Below, in pieces: positions 46,689 through 56,168 of a stretch of DNA of 64,000 nt. This stretch comes from Afifellaceae bacterium (GTDB lineage Bacteria; Pseudomonadota; Alphaproteobacteria; Rhizobiales; Afifellaceae): assembly GCA_028284625.1 (NCBI GenBank), contig JANQRH010000016.1, forward strand, positions 62,001 through 126,000, written 5' to 3'. How positions within the stretch are numbered: position 1 is the first letter of the stretch; the number at the start of each line of letters is the position of its first letter. A model generated the notes under the pieces. The model was not told the DNA's origin. It saw only the letters and a program-made list of their open reading frames with translations, and ran no database searches. The translations under genes and the position numbers were made by a program.

Positions 46689-47272
46689 TGGCTTTTCTAC
46701 GCGCCACGACGCCATACGAGACACCCGCCATCCAGGGCGATGGCCTCTTTCTGCGCAACCCCGGTCTGGCCGATCAAGCGGCGTGGACCGCACTTCGTGA
46801 GGAGAGCCGCACGTTCCTGACGCCCTGGGAGCCGACATGGCCGGCCGATGATTTGACGCGCACCGCATTCCGGCGGCGCATCCGGCGCTATCAGGCCGAG
46901 ATTCGCGAAGATCGGGCCTACCCGTTCTTCATCTTCCGCCAGAGCGACTATGCGCTTCTAGGCGGCATCACGCTCTCCAACGTGGCGCGCGGCATGACGC
47001 AGACCGCGACGCTCGGCTATTGGATCGGCGAGCGCTACGCCAATAACGGCTACATGACGAAAGCTGTGCGGGCGATCGCGCCCTTCGCCTTCGGGGCGCT
47101 GAACCTGCACCGGTTGGAAGCGGCCTGCCTAGCGAGCAACGCCGCATCTATCCGGCTCCTGGAGAAGGTCGGCTTCCGCCGCGAAGGTGTGGCGCGCGGA
47201 TTGGTCTGCATCAACGGGCGATGGCAGGACCACGTGGTCTATGCGCTTCTGACCGACGATCTTCTGCCGTAA
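46688..47272 (+). CDS. RimJ-type GNAT N-acetyltransferase
   Basis: 194 residues. RRYQAEIREDRAYPFFIF, LGGITLSNVARGMTQTATLG, and IGERYANNGYMTKAVRAIAP (acetyl-CoA loop), then LHRLEAACLASNAASIRLLE and GFRREGVARGLVCINGRWQD: the typical RimJ/RimL layout. Starts at ATG 46688 (or GTG 46685), overlapping the M16 stop. Substrate (ribosomal protein or antibiotic) not determinable. Confidence 0.93.
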   Translation: MAFLRATTPYETPAIQGDGLFLRNPGLADQAAWTALREESRTFLTPWEPTWPADDLTRTAFRRRIRRYQAEIREDRAYPFFIFRQSDYALLGGITLSNVARGMTQTATLGYWIGERYANNGYMTKAVRAIAPFAFGALNLHRLEAACLASNAASIRLLEKVGFRREGVARGLVCINGRWQDHVVYALLTDDLLP

Positions 47273-47367
47273 CGCCTTTGTCCCCAGCTTGTTTACCGGC
47301 TTCGGTAATCGGCGCTTCCGCCGGGATTTGGCCGCTTGTGAACGGAGACGGCGCGCTTTACAGCTTC

Positions 47368-50277
47368 ATGACTGATTTGTTGCGGAGATCGCGTGTGTTG
47401 CGCGCTGGACCCACCCTCAAGCGCCTTCTTCTCGCAATTGCTGCGATTCTCATTGTCGGCCGGGCGTTCGCGCTTGAAGCCGTGTCGCTACCACTGGCGG
47501 CGGAGACCGTCGATCTGACCGGCGCGGTGGAGCGCTATCTGAACGAAGGCGAGCGCATTCAGGTGTCGACGGCGCCGGCCGCCGACGGCATCGTACGACG
47601 CATCGAAGTGCGCTCGGAGAATCCGGAGGGCACGTCCGACTGGATCGTCTTTGCGCTCGCCAATCCCTCCGACGAGCAGATCGACCGGCTGCTTGTCGTG
47701 CCGCATTACAGGATGGTCGGCTCCGGGCTGATCTGGCCCGACCTTGGAAGCGAGCGTCTGCGCGCCGTCACGCCGAGCGAGGGTTTTGCGCCGGAACGCA
47801 TCGCCGGCGGCAATACCGACATCTTCCGCATCACGCTCGATCCCGGCGCGATCGTCACCTATGTGGCGGAGCTCTCCGACCCGCGGCTGCCGCAAATCCA
47901 TCTCTGGCAGCCGAGCGCCTACGACGACTTCGTCTCCAGCTACACGCTTTATCGCGGTGTGGTGTTGGGCATTGCGGGGCTGCTGGCGCTTTTCCTCAGC
48001 GTGCTCTTCGTGGTGAAGGGCACGGCGATGTTTCCTGCGACCGCTGCGCTTGCGTGGGCAGTGTTCGGCTACATCTCCATCGATTTCGGCTTCTGGGGCC
48101 GCATCTTTCAAGGAGGCGGCGGCAGCGTCGAGACGTGGCGCGCGGCGACGGAAGTTGTTCTCGCCGGCGCGCTTGTCGTCTTCCTCTACACCTATCTTCA
48201 TCTGCACCGCTGGCATGTGCGCTACAGCCATGTGGCGATCCTGTGGCTGCTCGGCCTGGCGGTCCTTGCCGGCATTATCGCGGTCGATGCGAGCGTGGCG
48301 GCGGGGGTGGCGCGGCTGTCGCTCGGGCTGACGGCGGCGGTCGGATTAGGGGTGATCCTCTATCTGGCGATCATGGGCTTCGACCGCGCGATCATGCTCA
48401 TCCCGACCTGGATCGTGCTGGTCTTCTGGGTGGCGGCAGCCTGGTTGGCGGTGACCGGCCGCATCGAGCATTCCGTCGTGCAGCCGGCGCTTGCCGGCGG
48501 CCTTGTTCTGATTGTGATGCTGGTCGCCTTCACCATCATGCAGCACGCCTTCGCTGGCGGGGCGATTGCGCAAGGCCTGATCAGCGATGCGGAGCAGAAG
48601 GCGCTGGCGCTTGTCGGCGCCGGCCATTGCATCTGGGACTGGGATACGGCGCGCGACCGGATCGAGACCGGCCGTGAGATTGAGCTGGCGCTCGGCTTCA
48701 AGCGCGGTGCGCTCGACGGGCCGGCGCGCAACTGGCTTGGCCTGATCCACCCGAGCGAACGCGACCTCTTTCGTGCCGTGCTCGACGCCGTGGTCAATCA
48801 ACGCCGCGGGCGCATCAATCTCGATTTTCGTATGCGCTCGGAAGACGGGCATTTTCTATGGTTTGCGCTAAAGGCGCGGCCGATCGTCGGCTCCGACGGC
48901 GAGGTGATGCGCTGCACGGGCACCATCGCCGACATCACCGACCAAAAGCGCGCCGAGGAGCGACTGCTGCACGACGCCATCTATGACAATCTGACCGGCT
49001 TGCCGAACCGGCAGATGTTCGTGGACCGTATCGACTACTCGCTGACACGCGGGCGGCTGGAGCGCATCGCTGCGCCAAGCGTCGTCGTCTTCGACATCGA
49101 CAATTTCACCGAGGTGAACACGGAGTTCGGCAACTCGGTGGGCGATTCGGTGCTTCTCGCTTTGGCGCGGCGGATCACGCGGCTCTTGCCGCCGCAGGAT
49201 ACGCTCGGCCGCCTGCACGGCGATTCCTTCGGGCTGATGGTGCTGTCGGAGACCGAGCCGGACGCCATTGAGCAGGTCGCCCGCGAGCTCGTAAGAAGCC
49301 TCAAGGCGGCCATATCGGTCGGCGACCGCGACATCTTCCTGACGGCGTCGGTGGGCATTGCGCTGCCGACCAAGGAAGGCACGGCGGAGGAGCAGGTGCG
49401 CCGCGCGGAGGCCGCGGTCTATCAGGCCAAGCGCTATGGCGGCGACTACATCCAGATCTACGAGCCGGCCTTCGGCGTCCGCAGCCGCCGCATCGACATG
49501 GACGGCGAGCTGCGGAAGGCGCTGGATGCGGGGCATATCGACATCGTCTACCAGCCCGTCATCCGGCTTGAGGACAATTCCATCGCCGGCTTTGAAGCGC
49601 TGACGCGCTGGGAACACCCGGTGCACGGCCGCATCCCGCCGTCGGAATTCGTCGCCGCGGCGGAGGAAAGCGGGCTGATCGTGCAGCTCGGCCTTTATGT
49701 GTTGGAGCATGCGGCGCGCGAGCTCGCCTCATGGCAGGCGGTGCTGGCGAGCGATCCGCTGCCCTTCGTCTCCATCAACGTCTCCAGCGCCCAGCTTCTG
49801 CGGCACGACCTCATCAACGACGTCAAAGCCGTGCTGGCGCGTACCGGCGTCGCGCCCGAAACGTTGAAGCTTGAGATCACCGAATCCCTGGTGATGCAGA
49901 ACCCGGAATACTCGGCAAAGGTGCTGGCGCGGGTGCGTGAGCTCGGCGCCGGGCTGTCGCTTGACGATTTCGGCACGGGCTATTCCGCCCTCTCCTATCT
50001 GCAGCGCTTCCCCTTCGACACGATCAAGATCGACAAGTCCTTCGTCCGCCCCAACGGCTCGCCGGCGCGGTCGGTACTGTTGCGCTCCATCGTGACGCTT
50101 GCGCACGACCTTGGCATGGAGGTGGTGGCGGAGGGCGCAGAATCGGAATCGGAGGTCGCGGAGCTGATCGAAGCCGGCTGCGAATACGCGCAGGGCTTTG
50201 TTTACGGGCGGCCGATGACTGCGCAGATGGTGCAGCAGATGGTCCGCCGCCGGCCGGCTGTGGCCCGCGCAAGCTGA
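47368..50277 (+). CDS. Membrane PAS-GGDEF-EAL protein, probable c-di-GMP phosphodiesterase
   Basis: 969 residues from ATG 47368. Signal segment (LKRLLLAIAAILIVGRAFA), an extracytoplasmic beta domain to about 230, then seven or so membrane helices (VVLGIAGLLALFLSVLFVV onward), a PAS domain (IWDWDTARDRIETG ... GTIADITDQKRAEERLL), a GGDEF domain whose motif reads HGDSF (about 616), and an EAL domain with intact GFEALTRWEHP (about 743), INVSSAQLL, LEITESL, DDFGTGYSAL and VVAEGAES. The GGDEF half is thus likely inactive or regulatory, the EAL half active. The sensory input is unknown. Confidence 0.93.
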   Translation: MTDLLRRSRVLRAGPTLKRLLLAIAAILIVGRAFALEAVSLPLAAETVDLTGAVERYLNEGERIQVSTAPAADGIVRRIEVRSENPEGTSDWIVFALANPSDEQIDRLLVVPHYRMVGSGLIWPDLGSERLRAVTPSEGFAPERIAGGNTDIFRITLDPGAIVTYVAELSDPRLPQIHLWQPSAYDDFVSSYTLYRGVVLGIAGLLALFLSVLFVVKGTAMFPATAALAWAVFGYISIDFGFWGRIFQGGGGSVETWRAATEVVLAGALVVFLYTYLHLHRWHVRYSHVAILWLLGLAVLAGIIAVDASVAAGVARLSLGLTAAVGLGVILYLAIMGFDRAIMLIPTWIVLVFWVAAAWLAVTGRIEHSVVQPALAGGLVLIVMLVAFTIMQHAFAGGAIAQGLISDAEQKALALVGAGHCIWDWDTARDRIETGREIELALGFKRGALDGPARNWLGLIHPSERDLFRAVLDAVVNQRRGRINLDFRMRSEDGHFLWFALKARPIVGSDGEVMRCTGTIADITDQKRAEERLLHDAIYDNLTGLPNRQMFVDRIDYSLTRGRLERIAAPSVVVFDIDNFTEVNTEFGNSVGDSVLLALARRITRLLPPQDTLGRLHGDSFGLMVLSETEPDAIEQVARELVRSLKAAISVGDRDIFLTASVGIALPTKEGTAEEQVRRAEAAVYQAKRYGGDYIQIYEPAFGVRSRRIDMDGELRKALDAGHIDIVYQPVIRLEDNSIAGFEALTRWEHPVHGRIPPSEFVAAAEESGLIVQLGLYVLEHAARELASWQAVLASDPLPFVSINVSSAQLLRHDLINDVKAVLARTGVAPETLKLEITESLVMQNPEYSAKVLARVRELGAGLSLDDFGTGYSALSYLQRFPFDTIKIDKSFVRPNGSPARSVLLRSIVTLAHDLGMEVVAEGAESESEVAELIEAGCEYAQGFVYGRPMTAQMVQQMVRRRPAVARAS

Positions 50278-50361
50278 AGCATCCCGCCTCTCGTAGCTCG
50301 CATGCAGCGAAGCGAAATGCGGGGGGCGTAAGTGACGGCTTGCGGGTTCGCCATGGTCAGA

Positions 50362-50491
50362 CCTCTCGTCTGTCATCCCGCAAGCGGCGCGGAACGCGAC
50401 GCTGTGCGGGACCCATAGCCACCAAAGCCGCGTAGGTGTTCATGGGTCCCAGTCTCGGCCTTCGGCCGAACCGGGATGACAAAGCGAGAGG
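50362..50491. repeat. About 130-bp dispersed repeat, copy 2
   Basis: Begins CCTCTCGTCTGTCATCCCGC and ends CGGGATGACAAAGCGAGAGG, so the ends are inverted repeats. In reverse orientation it matches 17760-17888. A REP-like stretch related to 17695 (GTAGCTCGCATGCAGCGAAG) lies just upstream at about 50294. Occupies most of the 241-base gap between the GGDEF-EAL gene and yqgE, two convergent genes. Confidence 0.8.
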
Positions 50492-50518
50492 CCGAACGCA
50501 CTGGGCCCAAGGCCCCGC

Positions 50519-51118
50519 TCAGGCGTGGCCGGCGTCCACGGAAAGCATCGCCGCCTCAACCCCGATCGTCGCCAAGGCGCGGTCGTAGCGGCCGTCCACG
50601 TCGTCGTCGAACAGAATGGCCTCCGTGGCGGGGCTGTGGAGCCAGCCATTGGCCTGGATCTCCGCCTCAAGCTGTCCGGGCGCCCAGCCGGCATAACCCA
50701 GCGCCAGGAGCGCACGGTCGGGCCCACGCCCCTCGGAGATGGCGCGCAAAATCTCCAGCGTGGCGGTCAGGCAGATGCCTTCCGCGATCGGCAATGTAGC
50801 GTTCTCCAGGAAAAGATCGCCGGAATGCAGCACGAAGCCGCGGCCGGTCTCCACGGGCCCACCCTTATGGACCTTCACGCGGTCCACACCGCCGGGCAGA
50901 TCCGGCTCGCTGCGGGCTTCGACGATGTCGAGCTGCACTAAAAGATCGCGAAAGCTAACGTCTTCTGCCAATTTGTTGATGACGATGCCCATGGCTCCAT
51001 CGCCGGAATGGGCGCAAACATAGACAACGGAGCGTGCGAAGCGCTTGTCGGCCATGCTCGGCATGGCGATCAGGAAATGGCCGTCGAGGAAGCCTTCCGG
51101 TTTTGAACGCGTTGCCAT
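50519..51118 (-). CDS. YqgE/AlgH family protein (UPF0301)
   Basis: 199 residues. [20 protein letters not shown] and [19 protein letters not shown] are the YqgE signatures, then [14 protein letters not shown] and [18 protein letters not shown]. Cytoplasmic protein of unknown mechanism. It is divergent from the DsbD-like gene at 51222; the shared 103-base gap presumably has both promoters. Confidence 0.95.
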   Translation of the reverse strand: MATRSKPEGFLDGHFLIAMPSMADKRFARSVVYVCAHSGDGAMGIVINKLAEDVSFRDLLVQLDIVEARSEPDLPGGVDRVKVHKGGPVETGRGFVLHSGDLFLENATLPIAEGICLTATLEILRAISEGRGPDRALLALGYAGWAPGQLEAEIQANGWLHSPATEAILFDDDVDGRYDRALATIGVEAAMLSVDAGHA

Positions 51119-51221
51119 CTTCAGATGCTAGCAATCCCGCCGCGGATTGGATAGGCGCTACCGACAATCCCGGCACAGGTCGTTTCCGGGCCGAAGGATC
51201 AACCTGACCATTGGCGATTTG

Positions 51222-52037
51222 ATGACCACGACCGTTCTCCGTCTCATCCTTATGGCAGCGCTCGCTCTGCCAGGCGTGGCGCTGGCGGCGCGCTCCGACT
51301 GGGTGCCGGCGGATGTGGCGAAGATGCGCGTGCTGCTCACCGGTCCGTCGGACAAGGCGGAGGGCGCCGTTCAGGGCGGTGTGGAAATCCTGCTCGAGCC
51401 GGGCTGGTACACCTATTGGCGCAACCCGGGCGAAGCCGGCGTACCGCCGATCTTCGATTTCTCCGGGTCCACGAATGTGGCGAAGGTCGACGTCCTTTAC
51501 CCGGCGCCGACGCGTTACGACGACGGCTTTAGCGTCTCGCTGGTCTATCATGACGAAGCACTATTTCCGCTTGTTGTAACGCCGGAGCGGCTCGGCGAGC
51601 CGGTGATGCTGCGGGTGTCACTGAGCTTCGGCGTTTGCAAGAACGTGTGTATTCCCACGCAGGCGAGTGCCGCCGTGACGCTGCCGCCGGACGCCGCGCG
51701 TGACGCGCTCGCCGAAGCACGGCTCAACAGCTTTCTCAGGCGCGTGCCAGGCGCCGCCGAGCCGGAGCATCTGGCGGTCGAAACGGTCGTTGCGGAGGAC
51801 GACGCGCTTCTGATCGATGTCCGCATGCCGGACTCGTCCTATTCTGACCTCTTTGCCGATCCTCCGGTGGGCTGGTATCTCGGCCAGCCGTCTTTGGTGT
51901 CGCGGGCCGATGGCGTCTCGCGCTATCGCCTGTCGCTGGCCGGCAAGCCGCAGGATGCTGAGGTCCGCGGTCAGGTCTTCCGGTTCGTGGCGGTGGCCGG
52001 TGGGGATGCCGTTTCGCAAGAGATCGAGATTCAATAG
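51222..52037 (+). CDS. Free-standing DsbD-alpha-like periplasmic thiol domain
   Basis: 271 residues from ATG 51222. A signal peptide (LRLILMAALALPGVALAARS) precedes an immunoglobulin-like domain of the DsbD N-terminal type: GVEILLEPGWYTYWRNPGEA and the redox Cys pair in SFGVCKNVCIPTQA (C-x3-C). There is no transmembrane or C-terminal thioredoxin part, so it is not a complete DsbD; the partner that reduces it is not in this window. Followed by a peroxiredoxin gene 48 bases on. Confidence 0.87.
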   Translation: MTTTVLRLILMAALALPGVALAARSDWVPADVAKMRVLLTGPSDKAEGAVQGGVEILLEPGWYTYWRNPGEAGVPPIFDFSGSTNVAKVDVLYPAPTRYDDGFSVSLVYHDEALFPLVVTPERLGEPVMLRVSLSFGVCKNVCIPTQASAAVTLPPDAARDALAEARLNSFLRRVPGAAEPEHLAVETVVAEDDALLIDVRMPDSSYSDLFADPPVGWYLGQPSLVSRADGVSRYRLSLAGKPQDAEVRGQVFRFVAVAGGDAVSQEIEIQ

Positions 52038-52085
52038 ACCGACATAACGTCTGATGTATGAGAGTTGGTGCTGAAGGAGGCTTCA

Positions 52086-52568
52086 ATGACCCTTGCCGTT
52101 GGCGATCGCGTGCCTGATGTCGACCTGTTCGTGCCAGGCGATAGCGGGCCGGAGAAAGTGACGAGCGGCGCGCTCTTCGCCGGCCGCAAGATCGTGCTGG
52201 TGGGCATGCCGGGCGCTTTCACCCCGACCTGCCATCGCAACCACCTACCCGGCTTCCTGGAGAATGCCGACGCGATCCAGGCAAAAGGGGTCGATGCGAT
52301 CATGATCCTCACCACCAACGACACGCATGTGCTCAACGCCTGGAGCGAAGCAAGCGGCGGCAAGGGCAAATTGAGCTACGTGTCCGACGGCAATGCGGAA
52401 TTCGTCCAACAAGCAGGCCTCGCCCGCGATGTGTCGGTCGCCGGCATGGGCATCCGGGCAGTGCGCTTCGCCATGATCGTGGAGGACGGAACCGTCAGCG
52501 CGCTCATGCTCGACCAGCCCGGCGAGATGATTGCGAGCTCTGCGGCGCGCGTTCTGGACGCGCTTTAG
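52086..52568 (+). CDS. Prx5-type peroxiredoxin
   Basis: 160 residues from ATG 52086, which has a perfect AAGGAGG before it. [20 protein letters not shown] carries the peroxidatic Cys in [21 protein letters not shown] follows, as in glutaredoxin- or thioredoxin-dependent Prx5 enzymes. Reduces H2O2 and alkyl peroxides. The stop TAG overlaps the stop of convergent rnhA by 4 bases (52565-52568). Confidence 0.93.
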   Translation: MTLAVGDRVPDVDLFVPGDSGPEKVTSGALFAGRKIVLVGMPGAFTPTCHRNHLPGFLENADAIQAKGVDAIMILTTNDTHVLNAWSEASGGKGKLSYVSDGNAEFVQQAGLARDVSVAGMGIRAVRFAMIVEDGTVSALMLDQPGEMIASSAARVLDAL

Positions 52569-53017
52569 TTTTCCAGATAGGGGGCCATGCCCTGGCGCGC
52601 CAATTCGTCGGCGCGCTCATTCAGTTCATGGCCGGCATGGCCGCGAACCCAATGCCATTCCACGTCGTGCATGTCGGCAAGCGTGTCGAGCGCCTGCCAC
52701 AGCTCGACGTTCTTCACCGGCTTCTTGGCGGCGTTGCGCCAGCCGTTCCGCTTCCAGTTATGGATCCAGCTGGTGATGCCGTTGCGGAGATATTCTGAAT
52801 CGGTGTGCAGCTCGACGGCGCAACGCCCCTTCAGTGCGCCGAGCGCCTCAATGGCCGCCGTCAGCTCCATGCGGTTGTTTGTAGTTTCCGGCTCGCCGCC
52901 AGAGATCTCTTTCGTGCGGCCGTTGAACTCCAAGATCGCGCCCCAGCCGCCCGGCCCCGGATTGCCGGAGCAAGCGCCGTCGGTGTGGATCACCACGCGT
53001 TTGGCGGAGCCCGTCAC
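52565..53017 (-). CDS. rnhA: Ribonuclease HI
   Basis: 150 residues from GTG 53017, overlapping the thrB stop as GTGA; the frame to 53137 is not needed. Catalytic acids: D in [19 protein letters not shown] in [13 protein letters not shown] in [12 protein letters not shown] in [10 protein letters not shown]. Degrades RNA in RNA-DNA hybrids. Last gene of the ctaC..rnhA run, as in many Rhizobiales. Together with RNase HII it gives two RNase H types. Confidence 0.96.
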   Translation of the reverse strand: MTGSAKRVVIHTDGACSGNPGPGGWGAILEFNGRTKEISGGEPETTNNRMELTAAIEALGALKGRCAVELHTDSEYLRNGITSWIHNWKRNGWRNAAKKPVKNVELWQALDTLADMHDVEWHWVRGHAGHELNERADELARQGMAPYLEN

Positions 53018-53985
53018 CCGTGCAGCCCGTCGCCGTAATCGTCGGCGCTTTCCGCCTTCTGGTGGAAGCGCAGTTTGCGCAGATATTCGCGTGGGTCTTT
53101 CGGTGTCACCAGCGCGCCGGGCGGCACGGAAAGCCAATCGTAGAGCCGCGTCAGCAGGAAGCGGAGCGCTGCGCCGCGCGCTAGGATCGGCAGCGCCCGA
53201 CGCTCCTCCTCCGATAAGGGCCGCACCTCCTCATAGGCGCGGATGAGCGCGCCGCCCTTGGTCACATTGAAGGAATTGTCCGGCTCGAAGCACCAGGCGT
53301 TGAGGCCGACCGCCAGGTCGTAGGCCAACAGATCGTTGCAGGCGAAATAGAAGTCGATCAGGCCCGACAGCTCGCCCTTGAGAAAAAACACGTTGTCGGG
53401 AAAGAGATCGGCGTGGATGACGCCTTCCGGCAGGCCGGCAGGCCAATTCGCCTCAAGAAAGGCAAGCTCGGCCGACACGAATGTCTCCAGGCCGGGCTCG
53501 ATCGTGTCGGCGCGAGCGCGCGACATCTCAAAAAGCGGCCGCCAGTCCTTCAGCGCCAGCGCATTGACGCGCGCGATCTCAAAATCGCGGCCGGCGGCGT
53601 GCATCTCCGCCATCGCGCGCCCGACGGCGGCGCAGTGCTCTCTTTTGGGACGCCGCACCCACATGCCCTCCAGGAAGGAGATGATGGCGGCCGGGCGGCC
53701 GGCGACGCAGCGGAGCGCCTTGCCGTCGCGTGCCTTCACCGGCAACGGGCAGCGTATGCCGCGTCCGGCGAGGTGTTCCATCAGCCCAAGGAAGAACGGC
53801 AGATCGGCTTCCGAGACGCGCTTCTCATAAAGCGTGAGGATGAAACTGCCGGCTTCGGTGCGCAGCAGAAAGTTGGAGTTCTCGACGCCCTCCGCGATGC
53901 CCTTGAAGGAGAGCACCGCTCCGAGATCGTAATCCTTCAGAAGATCCTCGAGGTCGGCGTCACCGACATCGGTGTAGACCGCCAT
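53014..53985 (-). CDS. thrB: Homoserine kinase (type II, aminoglycoside phosphotransferase fold)
   Basis: Phosphorylates homoserine for threonine synthesis. 323 residues; the N-terminus [20 protein letters not shown] and [20 protein letters not shown] are typical, with catalytic [11 protein letters not shown] and the Mg-binding [10 protein letters not shown]. One base separates it from ispH. Works with ThrC (44005-45408), encoded separately. Confidence 0.96.
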   Translation of the reverse strand: MAVYTDVGDADLEDLLKDYDLGAVLSFKGIAEGVENSNFLLRTEAGSFILTLYEKRVSEADLPFFLGLMEHLAGRGIRCPLPVKARDGKALRCVAGRPAAIISFLEGMWVRRPKREHCAAVGRAMAEMHAAGRDFEIARVNALALKDWRPLFEMSRARADTIEPGLETFVSAELAFLEANWPAGLPEGVIHADLFPDNVFFLKGELSGLIDFYFACNDLLAYDLAVGLNAWCFEPDNSFNVTKGGALIRAYEEVRPLSEEERRALPILARGAALRFLLTRLYDWLSVPPGALVTPKDPREYLRKLRFHQKAESADDYGDGLHG

Positions 53986-53986
53986 C

Positions 53987-54943
53987 TCAGGCAGCGGCCT
54001 CGCGCAGCGACCTCGGCAGGCTGAACACGATACTTTCCTCGGCGGTCGTCACCAGCTCGACCTCAATGTCGAAGCGCTCCGCGAATGCGTCGAGCACTTC
54101 CTCCACGATCACTTCCGGTGCCGACGCTCCGGCCGTGACGCCGATCTTCTCCACGCCCTCAAAGTCTGCCCAGTTGATCTCCGACGCACGTTGCAAAAGC
54201 ACCGCCTTGGGGCAGCCGGCGCGCTCCGCCACTTCGCGCAAGCGCTGCGAGTTGGAGGAATTGGGGGCGCCGACGACAATCATGCGATCGACTGTCGGCG
54301 CGACGTGCTTCACCGCCTCCTGGCGGTTGGTGGTGGCGTAGCAGATATCGTCCTTGTGCGGGCCGGCGATCTTGGGGAAGCGGGTCTTCAACTCGCCGAC
54401 GATCTCAGCGGTATCATCGACGGACAAAGTCGTCTGCGTGATCCACGCCAGATTGTCGGGATCGCGCGGCTGGAAGGCCCGCGCATCCTCCACCGTCTCC
54501 ACCAACGTGATGGCGCCGTCGGGGAGCTGGCCCATGGTGCCCTCCACCTCCGGATGGCCGGCATGGCCGACGAGCACGATCTCATGGCCGCGGCGGGCAT
54601 GCAGTATCGCCTCCTTGTGGACCTTGGAAACCAGCGGGCAGGTCGCGTCGAGCACAGAGATGTTGCGCGCCTTGGCGTCGTCCCAAACCCGGTTGGAGAC
54701 GCCGTGCGCGGAGAAGGCGACCGGGCGGTCGGAATCCGGAATCTCCTCCAGCTCCTCCACAAAGACGGCGCCCTTGGCCTTCAGGCTCTCCACCACGTAG
54801 CGATTGTGGACGATCTCGTGGCGGACATAGACAGGCGCGCCGAAGCGCTCCAGCGCCTCTTCTACGACCTGGATAGCGCGCTCCACGCCGGCGCAGAAGC
54901 CGCGCGGGGCGCAAAGCAGGATATGCAGTTTCTGTCCGCCCAT
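53987..54943 (-). CDS. ispH: 4-hydroxy-3-methylbut-2-enyl diphosphate reductase
   Basis: Last step of the methylerythritol phosphate pathway, giving IPP and DMAPP. The three iron-sulfur Cys are in [25 protein letters not shown] and [26 protein letters not shown] is the substrate segment. ATG 54943 (318 residues) is used; a TTG at 54958 abuts the SURF1 stop. Located in the oxidase operon. Confidence 0.97.
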   Translation of the reverse strand: MGGQKLHILLCAPRGFCAGVERAIQVVEEALERFGAPVYVRHEIVHNRYVVESLKAKGAVFVEELEEIPDSDRPVAFSAHGVSNRVWDDAKARNISVLDATCPLVSKVHKEAILHARRGHEIVLVGHAGHPEVEGTMGQLPDGAITLVETVEDARAFQPRDPDNLAWITQTTLSVDDTAEIVGELKTRFPKIAGPHKDDICYATTNRQEAVKHVAPTVDRMIVVGAPNSSNSQRLREVAERAGCPKAVLLQRASEINWADFEGVEKIGVTAGASAPEVIVEEVLDAFAERFDIEVELVTTAEESIVFSLPRSLREAAA

Positions 54944-54958
54944 CGAATCTCTGATCAA

Positions 54959-55735
54959 TTAGGGTTGCCCCTTCGGCGCCGTCAAGCGCTGCGTCTGCGG
55001 CTCTTTAAGCCGACGCCATGCAAAAACGCCGAAAACCGCCAGAAGCGCGGCGGCAAGCCCATACCAGGTGATGACATATTGAAGATGGTTGTTGGCGAAG
55101 GACATGCGCGTCTCGCCGGCCTGAGGAAGTCCTGAGATTGGCGTATGGGCGGCGCTGAGGTCGACGAAGAAGCCTTCCGCCGGGCCGGCACCCATAGCGT
55201 CCGCGATGCGCCGCGGGTCGCGCGTAAAGAACAGGCGCTGCTGCGGCTTGGGATCGGGCGTAAACGCGCTGCCTTCTTCCGGCGCGCGGACCAGCCCGTC
55301 GATCGTTTGCTCGCCGCTCGGCGCTGCCGCATGGTCGCGCCCATCCGGCACGAACCCGCGATTGATGAAGAGTAGTGCGCCTGAAGGGGCGACGGCAAAC
55401 GGGGTCAGCACCCAATGGCCGGGCCCGCCATAGGTCCCACGCGGGCGCTCCAGCGAGGTGAATACGCGGACCTCGCCGTCAGGGCGGTAGGCGCCCGTCA
55501 GTCGCACCGGCCGGTACTCATTGGCTTGAAGGAACGCGTCACCCTCGCCATCCGGCACCGGGAGCTGCGAACCCAGTGTGAGCGGCGCCATGTCCGGGCG
55601 CGCCTCGACGCGGGCGATCAGGTCTTCCTTCCAGGCCAGCCGCTGCACCTGCCAATTGCCGAGCGAGACCAGGACCGCGAGCGCCAGGCAAGTCAAAAAT
55701 GCCGGCAATATCAGACCTTTGAGCCGCGCTGGCAT
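54959..55735 (-). CDS. SURF1-family cytochrome oxidase assembly protein
   Basis: 258 residues with membrane helices at both ends (GLILPAFLTCLALAVLVSLG; YVITWYGLAAALLAVFGVFA) around a periplasmic domain, the SURF1 layout. NWQVQRLAWKEDLI and LINRGFVPDGRD are family-typical. It aids heme a insertion in subunit I. Between the DUF983 gene and ispH. Confidence 0.95.
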   Translation of the reverse strand: MPARLKGLILPAFLTCLALAVLVSLGNWQVQRLAWKEDLIARVEARPDMAPLTLGSQLPVPDGEGDAFLQANEYRPVRLTGAYRPDGEVRVFTSLERPRGTYGGPGHWVLTPFAVAPSGALLFINRGFVPDGRDHAAAPSGEQTIDGLVRAPEEGSAFTPDPKPQQRLFFTRDPRRIADAMGAGPAEGFFVDLSAAHTPISGLPQAGETRMSFANNHLQYVITWYGLAAALLAVFGVFAWRRLKEPQTQRLTAPKGQP

Positions 55736-55744
55736 CTTTCGCTT

Positions 55745-56125
55745 TCAGCCGCTAAGGCGGCCCTCTTTGGCGTTGTGATGAAATTGCAGCGCGATCAAGA
55801 CACCCTTCAGGAGCCGCATTGCGCCGAGACAGAGCACCAGCGCCAACGGCAGCCACAGCACGAAGTGCAGCCAGATCGGCGGACCGTAGGCCACCTCGGT
55901 CAGAAGAGCTGCGCCGGCGACGATGAAGCCGACGATCAGGATCGCAAAGACTGCCGGGCCATCGGCGGAATCGGCGAAGCCGAAATCCAATCCGCAAGCG
56001 CTGCAGCGCGGTGGGAGCTTCAGGAACCCGTCGAACAGGCGCCCTTCGCCGCAACGCGGGCAGCGACCCCTGAGGCCGGTTGGAACCGGCTGTTGCGGCG
56101 GGTAGAGCGCTTTGTCCTCAGCCAT
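55745..56125 (-). CDS. DUF983 membrane protein
   Basis: 126 residues from ATG 56125; the longer frame overlaps ctaE. Zinc-ribbon-like CPRCGEGRLFDG and RCSACGLDFGFAD, then two membrane helices (VFAILIVGFIVAGAALL; LHFVLWLPLALVLCLGAM). Conserved in the alphaproteobacterial oxidase operon next to ctaE; role unclear. Confidence 0.93.
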   Translation of the reverse strand: MAEDKALYPPQQPVPTGLRGRCPRCGEGRLFDGFLKLPPRCSACGLDFGFADSADGPAVFAILIVGFIVAGAALLTEVAYGPPIWLHFVLWLPLALVLCLGAMRLLKGVLIALQFHHNAKEGRLSG

Positions 56126-56168
56126 CGGCGGCCAGTGCCGGCGGGCTCGACCGGCCCGGCGATCAAGA

